From Parelusimicrobium sp031549165 (GTDB taxonomy: Bacteria > Elusimicrobiota > Elusimicrobia > Elusimicrobiales > Elusimicrobiaceae): a stretch of 8,035 bases of DNA. Below are positions 1 to 5,983 of the stretch, piece by piece. The DNA lies in assembly GCA_031549165.1 (NCBI GenBank), contig JAVBQE010000001.1:1-8035 (forward strand), in the 5' to 3' direction. How positions within the stretch are numbered: position 1 is the first letter of the stretch; each line of letters starts with the position of its first letter. Under the pieces are notes generated by a model. That model was given only the letters and a program-made list of their open reading frames with translations. It was not told where the DNA came from and ran no database searches. Both the position numbers and the translations under genes were made by a program.

Positions 1-1073
1 AAATAATCATGATACTTGTGTGCCTGGGTTTATTATACTTAGGCATAGTAAAAGAGTTTGAGCCTCTTTTACTTATCCCCATAGCGTTCGGCGGGCTTTT
101 GTCTAATATTCCTGTAGCGGATATTGCGGGCCCGGCGGGCTTTTTGGGTATTATTTTTGAGTTTGGTATAAACACGGGTTTGTTTCCTTTGTTTATATTT
201 ATAGGCGTGGGCGCGATGACGGACTTTGGGCCTTTAATTGCCAACCCTAAGACGGCTTTGCTGGGCGGCGCGGCGCAGTTTGGTATTTTTACCACGTTTC
301 TGGGCGCGCTGTTTTTAGCGAAGTATGCGGGCCTTAATTTTGACCTTAATGCCGCAGCCTCAATAGGCATTATCGGCGGGGCGGACGGGCCTACGGCCAT
401 CTTTCTCACCAGCCGCTTAAAGCCGGAGCTTTTGGGTGCTATAGCCGTGGCCGCGTATTCTTACATGGCGCTTGTGCCTATAATACAGCCGCCCATCATG
501 CGCGCTTTGACCAGTAAGCAAGAAAGGGCTATAGAAATGAAGCAGCTCAGGCACGTTTCCAAAAGGGAAAAAATTATATTTCCGATAATGGTGCTTGTCC
601 TCTGCGCGCTTGTTTTGCCAGACGCCGCGCCCCTAATCGGCGCTATTACGTTTGGCAATCTTATTAAAGAATGCGGCGTGGCAGAGCGCTTAAGCAAAAC
701 CGCGCAGAATGAGTTTATTAATATAGTCACCATTCTTTTAGGTTTAGCCGTGGGCTCTAAGCTGGGCGCAGATAAATTTCTTAAGCCCGAAACGCTGGGT
801 ATTTTGGGCCTGGGCTGCTTTGCCTTTTGCGTGGGCACAGGCGCGGGCGTTTTGATGGCGAAACTGATGAATATGTTTCTTAAGGAAAAGATTAACCCGC
901 TTATCGGCTCAGCCGGCGTGAGCGCGGTGCCTATGGCGGCGCGCGTGTCTAATAAGGTGGGGCATGAGACTAACCCGCATAACTTTCTCCTCATGCATGC
1001 CATGGGGCCGAATGTGGCAGGCGTAATAGGCAGCGCGGTGGTAGCCGGCGTTTTACTCGCGCTGCTCAAATAA
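1..1073 (+). CDS. Sodium-ion-translocating decarboxylase beta subunit (OadB/GcdB/MmdB family), 5' end outside the window
   Basis: This is the integral-membrane beta subunit of a biotin-dependent decarboxylase. It removes CO2 from carboxybiotin and couples this to Na+ export across the inner membrane. The first ATG is at 9, but the frame is open to the left edge and the first visible residues already match the family's first membrane helix. I estimate about 20 residues are missing. Numbering from the ATG, the family core is present: GGADGPTAIF at 123-132, and NPLIGSAGVSAVPMAAR at 296-312. D126, Y152, N296, G300, S305 and R312 have the same spacing as the Na+-pathway residues I remember from Klebsiella OadB (D203, Y229, N373, G377, S382, R389), so the pump should be functional. 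The enterobacterial insert after the first helices is absent. The substrate (oxaloacetate, methylmalonyl-CoA or glutaconyl-CoA) cannot be told from this subunit; partner subunits would lie upstream. A terminator follows, so this ends its operon. Confidence 0.95.
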   Translation, partial: IIMILVCLGLLYLGIVKEFEPLLLIPIAFGGLLSNIPVADIAGPAGFLGIIFEFGINTGLFPLFIFIGVGAMTDFGPLIANPKTALLGGAAQFGIFTTFLGALFLAKYAGLNFDLNAAASIGIIGGADGPTAIFLTSRLKPELLGAIAVAAYSYMALVPIIQPPIMRALTSKQERAIEMKQLRHVSKREKIIFPIMVLVLCALVLPDAAPLIGAITFGNLIKECGVAERLSKTAQNEFINIVTILLGLAVGSKLGADKFLKPETLGILGLGCFAFCVGTGAGVLMAKLMNMFLKEKINPLIGSAGVSAVPMAARVSNKVGHETNPHNFLLMHAMGPNVAGVIGSAVVAGVLLALLK

Positions 1074-1104
1074 AAGGTATTATTGCAACTTAATGATAAC
1101 GACA

Positions 1105-1141
1105 GCCGCCCGCATACAGCCGCGGGCGGCGTGCTTTTTAA
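1105..1141 (+). terminator. Intrinsic terminator after the decarboxylase gene
   Basis: A perfect 9-bp GC-only stem (GCCGCCCGC at 1105-1113 with GCGGGCGGC at 1122-1130) closes an 8-nt loop. It is followed by GTGCTTTTTA with five T at 1135-1139. It lies 31 bp after the stop codon. Confidence 0.85.
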
Positions 1142-1157
1142 AGGTTGGCTCTTCTGC

Positions 1158-1239
1158 TTTTGCCCGATATTGCATTTTTCCTCAGGTCGGCGTACGCGAG
1201 TACGCTCTCCCATCGGAGAAAATGCAATCTCGGGCAAAA
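1158..1239. repeat. Large hairpin repeat, copy A
   Basis: Arms 1158-1178 and 1219-1239 pair at 20 of 21 positions; the only mismatch is T1168 against C1229. At the tip, GCGTAC (1190-1195) and GTACGC (1200-1205) form a second perfect stem closed by the loop GCGA, a GNRA-type tetraloop if transcribed. Read on the minus strand, this unit aligns with copy B: both show ATTTTCT-Y-CG, a GTACTCG-S-GTAC core and GAAAAATGC in the same order. A and B are therefore diverged members of one family in opposite orientation. Confidence 0.8.
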
Positions 1240-1374
1240 TCATTTGAGCCTCACTTGCTTCGCTTCGTGAGGTGCGGCGCTTTGCTTGCACATCTTTATA
1301 ATGGCATGTTGTTTGTCTTTTTAGCGCGCGAAGCGCGCAAACCAGGGCGAACGAGTGTCAGGATAAAACGCAGG
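1240..1374. other. Spacer between hairpins A and B with two small palindromes
   Basis: CCTCAC (1249-1254) pairs with GTGAGG (1267-1272) across a 12-nt loop. GCGCGC (1324-1329) pairs with GCGCGC (1333-1338) across GAA. No start codon with a ribosome-binding site and no recognisable protein is present. The palindromes suggest it belongs to the same repeat element as the flanking hairpins. Confidence 0.5.
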
Positions 1375-1460
1375 AAAAATGCCCCTATTCGTATTTTCTT
1401 CGGGGCGACAGTGTACTCGGGTACATTAGTCCCCGAAAAAATGCGAATAGGGGCATTTTT
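1375..1460. repeat. Large hairpin repeat, copy B
   Basis: Arms 1375-1405 and 1431-1460 form 30 pairs with one G-T wobble (T1392 with G1443) and one bulged C at 1398. The tip holds TGTAC (1412-1416) and GTACA (1421-1425) around the loop TCGG. The right arm ends in five T, so a transcript from the left could also stop here. It matches copy A in inverted orientation. Confidence 0.8.
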
Positions 1461-1521
1461 ACAAGGCTTTTCCCGTTCCCAGACTTAACCTATGCAACTG
1501 TCGTTATCAATTATTTCCATG

Positions 1522-1537
1522 TATAATTTTATATAAT
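1522..1537 (+). promoter_or_regulatory. Possible promoter -10 element(s) for the M23 peptidase gene
   Basis: TATAAT occurs exactly at 1522-1527 and again at 1532-1537. No good -35 hexamer lies 16-18 bp upstream of either. If the first is used, transcription would begin around 1533-1536, almost at the ATG. The region is AT-rich, so one match could be chance; the strong terminator upstream makes a local promoter necessary. Confidence 0.4.
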
Positions 1538-2447
1538 GATTATTATGAATATCGGTAAGTTTTTGCGCCAGCGGGTGGATATACTTGTTATGGCGCAGAC
1601 GCATGCGCCCGTTAAGGTTAAGATGAATATGTTTTCTATCATCTGCACGCTGGCATTTATATTTTTAATTTTTGCTTCGGCGTGCTTTGTGCTTATCCGC
1701 AGCTACGACTACCAGATGACCCGGGCTGACAACCAGTTAATTAAGGCTAAACTCGCCCTTATCGCAGAAGAGCTTGCGCGCGGCCGGCGCTACCTGGAGC
1801 TTACCAGAAACACAGATTTGCAGATGCGCCAGATGCTCGGCATGGACGGCGGCAAAAACGTAAACAAGCCTAAAGTGTTTGAAGAAGAAAAGCAGAAGAC
1901 CTTTGACTTTGCGGGCATATTTAAAAAAGACGTAGGCGAAATAGACGAAACCGCCTACAAAGGCTACCTTGAAGATATTGAAAAAGCGGCTAAAGCGCAG
2001 CTTGCGTCCTTTCAGGAAATAGCATGGTTTTACGCGAACAAAAAAAACTCTTCTGACTTTACACCCTCCATCCGCCCGTCTAACGGCCGCCTGACTTCCG
2101 GCTATGGCTACCGCCTAAACCCGTTCGGGCAGGAGGACACTAAGTTTCACCAAGGTTTGGATTTTGCCGATAAGCCTGACAGCCCCATCGTCGCCGCCGC
2201 CAACGGCGTTGTGCGCCAGACGGGCTGGGCCAGCGGCTTTGGCCAGGCGGTGTTGATTGACCACGGCTTCGGCTACTCCACGCTTTACGCCCACGTTACG
2301 GACATCCGCGTCAAAGCAGGCGACAGCGTGAAGCGCGGTGACAAGATAGCCACTATGGGCACCACGGGCAGAAGCACCGGCGTGCATTTGCATTATGAGG
2401 TTTGGAAAGACGGTAAACCCGTCAACCCGCGTAACTATTTTAAATAA
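1536..2447 (+). CDS. Membrane-anchored M23-family peptidoglycan endopeptidase
   Basis: A zinc metallo-endopeptidase of the LytM/M23 type, expected to cut peptide cross-bridges of peptidoglycan from the periplasmic side. The 303-residue protein has a short basic N-terminus, one membrane helix at about 33-55, a charged helical stretch at about 58-90 likely to be coiled coil, a linker, and the M23 domain at about 180-303. All catalytic positions are present: H205 and D209 in HQGLD, H253 in YAH, H284 and H286 in HLH. The enzyme should be active rather than a LytM-type regulator. No ribosome-binding site precedes ATG 1536 or the in-frame ATG 1545, so the start may shift by three residues or the mRNA may be leaderless. 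The bactofilin gene follows 83 bp later; M23 peptidases next to bactofilins are a known pair in cell-shape control, as in Helicobacter Csd1/CcmA. Confidence 0.93.
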   Translation: MIIMNIGKFLRQRVDILVMAQTHAPVKVKMNMFSIICTLAFIFLIFASACFVLIRSYDYQMTRADNQLIKAKLALIAEELARGRRYLELTRNTDLQMRQMLGMDGGKNVNKPKVFEEEKQKTFDFAGIFKKDVGEIDETAYKGYLEDIEKAAKAQLASFQEIAWFYANKKNSSDFTPSIRPSNGRLTSGYGYRLNPFGQEDTKFHQGLDFADKPDSPIVAAANGVVRQTGWASGFGQAVLIDHGFGYSTLYAHVTDIRVKAGDSVKRGDKIATMGTTGRSTGVHLHYEVWKDGKPVNPRNYFK

Positions 2448-2458
2448 CCTCTTTTCTT

Positions 2459-2496
2459 ACCCTCTCCCTATGACGGGAGAGGGGTAGGGAGAGGGT
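2459..2496. repeat. GC-rich palindromic repeat with two mutually exclusive hairpins
   Basis: ACCCTCTCCCT (2459-2469) and AGGGAGAGGGT (2486-2496) are perfect 11-bp inverted arms. The left arm can instead pair with the inner GGGAGAGGG (2475-2483), giving a 9-bp stem from 2460-2468 and loop TATGAC. The same left arm thus has two alternative partners. Similar CCCTCTCCC/GGGAGAGGG intergenic repeats occur in many Gram-negative genomes. It lies 11 bp after the peptidase stop and 20 bp before the bactofilin ribosome-binding site; no T-run follows, so it is not a typical terminator. Confidence 0.75.
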
Positions 2497-2516
2497 GAAT
2501 TTTGCTAGTAGATTTG

Positions 2517-2523
2517 TAAGGAG
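2517..2523 (+). promoter_or_regulatory. Ribosome-binding site that sets the bactofilin start
   Basis: TAAGGAG lies 7 nt before ATG 2531. It decides for that start over the in-frame GTG at 2495, which sits inside the palindromic repeat and has no ribosome-binding site. Confidence 0.85.
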
Positions 2524-2530
2524 AAAACGT

Positions 2531-2917
2531 ATGAACTTTTTAAAGAAAGACACGGACTTCGGCTCGGGCGAGCATATATCCGTAATAAGCGCGGAGTGTT
2601 ATTTCCAGGGCACGCTTAACGTGCAGGGCTCCCTTCGCGTAGACGGCAAGCTGGAGGGCTCCGTAGACAACGCGCGCCACGTAGTTGTGGGCGAGCACGG
2701 GCTTGTGTCAGGCGATGTGACGGCCAAAACAGTTATTATCAGCGGTTCTGTGCAGGGCGACATCTGCGCAGACACTTTGCAGCTTTTTGCAGGCTCTAAG
2801 GTAGAAGGCGACATCCGCGCCAAAAGCTTAAGCGTTGAACCCGGCGCCATTATCAAAGGCAATTTGCATGTAGAAAACGAAGAAGCACCCGCCGCAGAGG
2901 AGAAAGAAGACAAATGA
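2531..2917 (+). CDS. Bactofilin (polymer-forming cytoskeletal protein, CcmA/BacA family)
   Basis: Bactofilins form nucleotide-free filaments from a right-handed beta-helix and act as scaffolds at the inner membrane, often for peptidoglycan enzymes. This 128-residue protein has a short N-terminal tail (1-15), a single bactofilin domain at about 16-113 built from short G-x-V/I/L repeats (for example VQGSLRVDGKLEGSV at 31-45 and SGDVTAKTVIISGSVQGDI at 60-78), and an acidic Glu/Lys-rich tail at 115-128. Length and layout are typical. The start at 2531 is fixed by a strong ribosome-binding site. The stop overlaps the next start as ATGA, so the two are translationally coupled. Sitting next to the M23 peptidase, its likely job is to position that enzyme; this is inference from known bactofilin-M23 pairs. 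Confidence 0.95.
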   Translation: MNFLKKDTDFGSGEHISVISAECYFQGTLNVQGSLRVDGKLEGSVDNARHVVVGEHGLVSGDVTAKTVIISGSVQGDICADTLQLFAGSKVEGDIRAKSLSVEPGAIIKGNLHVENEEAPAAEEKEDK

Positions 2918-3606
2918 TCTCAGTGTTCCATAAAAACCAAAAACTTATAGTAATAATCTCAGGCGTAATTATATTGCTTTTTATATTCTCAAGCATAGGT
3001 TACATGGGCGCCTCCTCCATCTCCGCCGTTTCCAAAAGCGACGCTGTGGCCATGGTGGGTAAAGAAAAAATAAAGCGCTCTTTATTTGACTCTTTATACA
3101 ACAACCAGTCCAAACGCCTCGCCCAAATGGGCATGGATTTAGACGACGCGCAGGTTAAAACCTTTCTTGAAGGCCAGACGGTAAACTCTATGGTAAGAGA
3201 AACCGCGCTGCACCAAGAAGCGATGAAAGCGGGCTTCGGTGTGTCTGATTATGAGATAGGCTACATTGTGCAGAGCATGTTTAACGTGGGCGGCATTTTT
3301 AATAAGCAGGCCTACATTGCATATACTAAAGAAAATTTCCGCATGATGCCTGACGAATTTGAAGACATTATGCGCTACAGCCAGATCTCCGGCGCGTACA
3401 GCCGCGTGGTGCCCACGCCCTTTAAACTTACGCCCGACGAAATAGCCTTCAGCTACCAAACGCAGAACGGTAACATGAAGGATTTTGAGAAGAACAAAAC
3501 ACTCTTCACTCCTACGCTTGAAGAGTCTAAAACCGCCACCGCGCAGAAAATGTTTTTTGATAACTTCAACAAAACCACCGAAGTAAAAGTTTACGCATTA
3601 GATTAA
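2914..3606 (+). CDS. Membrane-anchored SurA/PpiD N-domain-like protein without PPIase domain
   Basis: The 230-residue protein has a short N-terminus, a membrane helix at about 11-29, and a periplasmic region resembling the chaperone domain of PpiD and SurA: VAMVGKEKIKRSLFDSLYNN at 45-64, a helix with NSMVRETALHQEAMKAGFGVS at 91-111, then FNKQAYIAYTKENFRMMPDEF at 129-149. Full PpiD proteins are about 600 residues and contain a parvulin domain. None is present here; the chain ends soon after the N-domain, and the tail resembles the end of the chaperone fold. I infer a single-pass chaperone or scaffold rather than an isomerase. It starts inside the bactofilin stop codon (ATGA), which ties it to the envelope cluster, and a strong terminator follows. 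The short form looks intact, since the reading frame ends cleanly, rather than a frameshift remnant. Confidence 0.75.
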   Translation: MISVFHKNQKLIVIISGVIILLFIFSSIGYMGASSISAVSKSDAVAMVGKEKIKRSLFDSLYNNQSKRLAQMGMDLDDAQVKTFLEGQTVNSMVRETALHQEAMKAGFGVSDYEIGYIVQSMFNVGGIFNKQAYIAYTKENFRMMPDEFEDIMRYSQISGAYSRVVPTPFKLTPDEIAFSYQTQNGNMKDFEKNKTLFTPTLEESKTATAQKMFFDNFNKTTEVKVYALD

Positions 3607-3612
3607 AATTTT

Positions 3613-3646
3613 AAAAAGTCCCCGTCATATCTGGCGGGGATTTTTT
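3613..3646 (+). terminator. Intrinsic terminator after the SurA-N-like gene
   Basis: The arms 3619-3627 and 3632-3640 make a 9-bp stem with one G-T wobble and a TATC loop. It is preceded by five A and followed by six T (3641-3646), so the A/T flanks extend the stem and could act in both directions. It ends 20 bp before the kinase start. Confidence 0.88.
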
Positions 3647-3666
3647 ATGTAGACAGGAGAGATTCT

Positions 3667-4578
3667 ATGGCAAACTCAGATGTTCTTGTAATAGGCACCG
3701 TGGCGTATGACAGCATTAAAAACTCCTGCGGCTCGGCCGAGCGCGTGCTGGGCGGCGCGGGCAGCTACGCCGGGCTTTCCAGTTCCTATTTTGCCAAAAC
3801 GTCTTTAGTGTCCGTCGTAGGGCGTGACTTTCAGGATAAATATATTAAACTTTTTAAAAAACGCGGGCTGGACATTTCCGGCCTGGCGAGCGCAGACGGC
3901 AAAACATTTTTTTGGGCCGGCAGTTATGATAAAGATTTTAAAAACGCCGTTACGGAAGCTACCGAACTAAACGTGTCCGAAGGCTTTAAACCCATACTCT
4001 CCCCGTCTCAAAAAAAAGTAAAAGCAGTTTTCCTTGCTAACATAGACCCCTCTTTACAGGACCATGTGCTTCGTCAGTTAGAAGGTCCCAAACTTGTGGC
4101 TTTAGACAGCATGAACTACTGGATACGTTTTTCTTTAACATCGCTCAAAAAAATATTAAAAAAAGTGGATGTGTTTTTTGTGAGTGAAGAGGAAGCGCGA
4201 AGCCTCACTAACGAGTATGACCTTATTAAAGCCGGAAGGAAAATTTTAAAAATGGGCCCCAAACATGTGGTTATAAAACTGGGCCCCAACGGCGTGATGT
4301 TTGTAAGCCCTTTAGGCCTCCTCCAACTGCCGCCGTATCTTACGGAGAATATAAAAGACACCACCGGCGCGGGCGACACTTTCGGCGGTTCGTTCGTCGG
4401 CTATCTCTCCAAACAAAAAGACTGGCAGGACATAAAAAATATTAAAGAAGCGCTTGTGATAGCGAATGTGATGGCTTCTTTTAATATAGAATCCTTCAGC
4501 GTAAACCGCCTGTCTTCCCTTAGCGCACTACAGATAAATGAGCGTGTAAAGGCGTACAAAAAAATGATATCTTTTTAA
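3667..4578 (+). CDS. PfkB/ribokinase-family carbohydrate kinase
   Basis: A cytoplasmic ATP-dependent sugar or nucleoside kinase of the PfkB fold. In the 303 residues, the N-terminal glycine pair motif is VLGGAGSYAG (27-36), where the substrate binds. The signature DTTGAGDTFGGSFVGYL lies at 231-247, with GAGD forming the anion hole and D237 the catalytic base. KLGPNGV at 204-210 precedes the nucleotide-binding part. The NxxE motif that helps hold Mg-phosphate appears as SEEE at 173-176, with Ser in place of Asn. The substrate is not predictable: family members act on ribose, fructose phosphates, adenosine and others. The start is supported by AGGAGA at 3655-3660, 6 nt before the ATG. It is followed after 5 bp by the NodT-type gene, probably as a co-transcribed pair with no evident functional link. 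Confidence 0.88.
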   Translation: MANSDVLVIGTVAYDSIKNSCGSAERVLGGAGSYAGLSSSYFAKTSLVSVVGRDFQDKYIKLFKKRGLDISGLASADGKTFFWAGSYDKDFKNAVTEATELNVSEGFKPILSPSQKKVKAVFLANIDPSLQDHVLRQLEGPKLVALDSMNYWIRFSLTSLKKILKKVDVFFVSEEEARSLTNEYDLIKAGRKILKMGPKHVVIKLGPNGVMFVSPLGLLQLPPYLTENIKDTTGAGDTFGGSFVGYLSKQKDWQDIKNIKEALVIANVMASFNIESFSVNRLSSLSALQINERVKAYKKMISF

Positions 4579-4583
4579 AATAT

Positions 4584-5981
4584 ATGAAAAGAGCGCTTAT
4601 CATCCTGCTGATGTTTACTCTTGCCGCGTGCGACTTTGCTTCCAAATACAAGCGGCCCGCGCTTGTATTACCCGACGAGCAGAGCCAGGAAGACTACAGC
4701 GTTTTCACCCGCACCAAATGGTGGGAAATTTTTGAAGACGACACCTTAAACACCCTTGAAAATACCGCAATAGACTATAATAAAAACCTTGTAGTCGCCG
4801 CCGAGCGCGTTAATGAAGCGCGCGCGGCCGCAGGCGTGGTGGCGGCGGACAATATGCCCCATATCGGCTTTCGCGCGGCAGGCGCGCGCCTGGGAAGTTC
4901 GGATGCGGCGCCTTCGGTTAACAACTTTTCAGCAGGGGCAGGCGCGTCTTACGAAATAGACTTTTGGGGCAAACGCAAAAATTTAAACGCGGCCGCCAAA
5001 GCGCGCTTATTATCCAGCGAAGCGCAGAGAGACACTGTGCGCCTTACTTTAACTGCCGACGTAGCCAAAGCATATTTTGCCCTTCGCGCCTACGACGCTA
5101 AACTTAAAATAGCAAGCCGCACGCTTGAGGCCAGAGAGGCCAGCGTGCGCGCGCACAATGCAAAGTTCCAAAAAGATACTTCGGCCGAGTTATCTCTTAG
5201 AAGAGTGGAAGCGGAAAGAGACAAAGTGCAGGCTTTTGTTTTAGATATGCAGGAGTCTCTTAAACGCACGGAGACGGCGCTTGCGGTTCTGATAGGCGGC
5301 TCCCCGAAAGAAATTGCCCAGAGCAAAATACCGCGCGGGCAGGAACTTGCCAAAATTAACTTAGTGCCCGACATTCCTTCAGATGTGCCCTCATCAATAT
5401 TACAAAACAGGCCCGACATACGCAGCATGGAGTTTCAGCTGATAGAGGCGGGCGCCAACATAGGCGTGGCGCGCGCGGCGTATTTTCCGTCCATCTCGCT
5501 CACGGCGGCGGGCAGTTTGGTAAGCGAATCTCTGGTTAAGCTTTTTACAGGCGGCGTGTGGAACTTTGCGGCCAGCGCATCGGGGCCGATATTTGAGGGC
5601 GGCAAAATAAAGTCTCAGGTAGAATTTTTTAATTCCCGCCAAAAAGAACTTGTAGCAACTTACGAAGCCGCGGTGCAGAACGCATTTAAAGAAGCCTACG
5701 ACGCAATAAGCGCAAACAATATTAACAGAAAAGCATATGCCTCGCGCGCAAGCGAGGTTGATTTTTTACAAAGAAGCATGAACCTGGCCGACGCGCAGTA
5801 TAAATTTGCCAAACTGCCGCTGGTAGACGTGTTGGACGTGGAGCGCGCGCTTCTGGAAGCGGAGCTTGCCCAAATAGACGCCATGCAAGAAGAACTAAAC
5901 TCCGTAGTAGACTTAAGCAAAGCCCTAGGCGGCGGCTTTAAGTACACCGCGCCCACCGGAACAAAACAAGACTACAGATAA
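4584..5981 (+). CDS. NodT/OprM-family outer-membrane efflux lipoprotein (TolC-like)
   Basis: The outer-membrane channel of a tripartite RND-type or similar efflux system; trimers form a beta-barrel with a long periplasmic alpha-tunnel. The 465-residue protein starts with a lipoprotein signal ending in the lipobox LAAC (13-16), with C16 to be lipidated. Two outer-membrane-efflux repeats follow, roughly 55-240 and 265-450. Family motifs include YEIDFWGK (123-130), DVAKAYFALRA (159-169), LQNRPDIR (273-280) and ANIGVARAAYFPSISLTAAG (291-310). Length is typical. The residue after the lipidated Cys is Asp (C16-D17), which in E. coli favours inner-membrane retention, odd for an outer-membrane protein. 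No pump or adaptor gene is seen beside it in the window. No ribosome-binding site is visible in the 5-bp gap after the kinase, so translation may be coupled. Confidence 0.93.
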   Translation: MKRALIILLMFTLAACDFASKYKRPALVLPDEQSQEDYSVFTRTKWWEIFEDDTLNTLENTAIDYNKNLVVAAERVNEARAAAGVVAADNMPHIGFRAAGARLGSSDAAPSVNNFSAGAGASYEIDFWGKRKNLNAAAKARLLSSEAQRDTVRLTLTADVAKAYFALRAYDAKLKIASRTLEAREASVRAHNAKFQKDTSAELSLRRVEAERDKVQAFVLDMQESLKRTETALAVLIGGSPKEIAQSKIPRGQELAKINLVPDIPSDVPSSILQNRPDIRSMEFQLIEAGANIGVARAAYFPSISLTAAGSLVSESLVKLFTGGVWNFAASASGPIFEGGKIKSQVEFFNSRQKELVATYEAAVQNAFKEAYDAISANNINRKAYASRASEVDFLQRSMNLADAQYKFAKLPLVDVLDVERALLEAELAQIDAMQEELNSVVDLSKALGGGFKYTAPTGTKQDYR

Positions 5982-5983
5982 AA

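Larger units (their letters stand above)
1094..1509. repeat. Non-coding palindrome-rich block bounded by a 12-bp inverted repeat
   Basis: TGATAACGACAG at 1094-1105 is exactly inverted as CTGTCGTTATCA at 1498-1509. Between them lie the decarboxylase terminator, two large hairpins and several small palindromes. I find no credible gene: the plus-strand frame at 1093-1488 merely reads through hairpin arms. A direct repeat TGCAACT occurs at 1084-1090 and 1493-1499, close to both ends. The block resembles a MITE-like or REP-like composite, but no transposase and no clean target-site duplication are visible, so mobility is only a guess. Confidence 0.5.

Noticed and set aside
461..1291. Minus-strand open frame of 276 codons over the decarboxylase gene
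   Set aside because: The plus strand encodes a clear, motif-complete decarboxylase subunit, and this frame crosses its terminator and a hairpin arm.
1240..1374. CRISPR array or tRNA in the palindrome-rich gap
   Set aside because: There are no evenly spaced direct repeats and no cloverleaf; the structures are individual hairpins of differing sequence.
1093..1488. Plus-strand open frame of 131 codons in the gap after the decarboxylase
   Set aside because: It runs straight through both arms of the large hairpins, has no ribosome-binding site and shows no protein-like pattern; its openness comes from the repeat sequence.
2495..2530. GTG start at 2495 adding 12 residues to the bactofilin
   Set aside because: It lies within the palindromic repeat with no ribosome-binding site, whereas ATG 2531 has TAAGGAG at ideal spacing.
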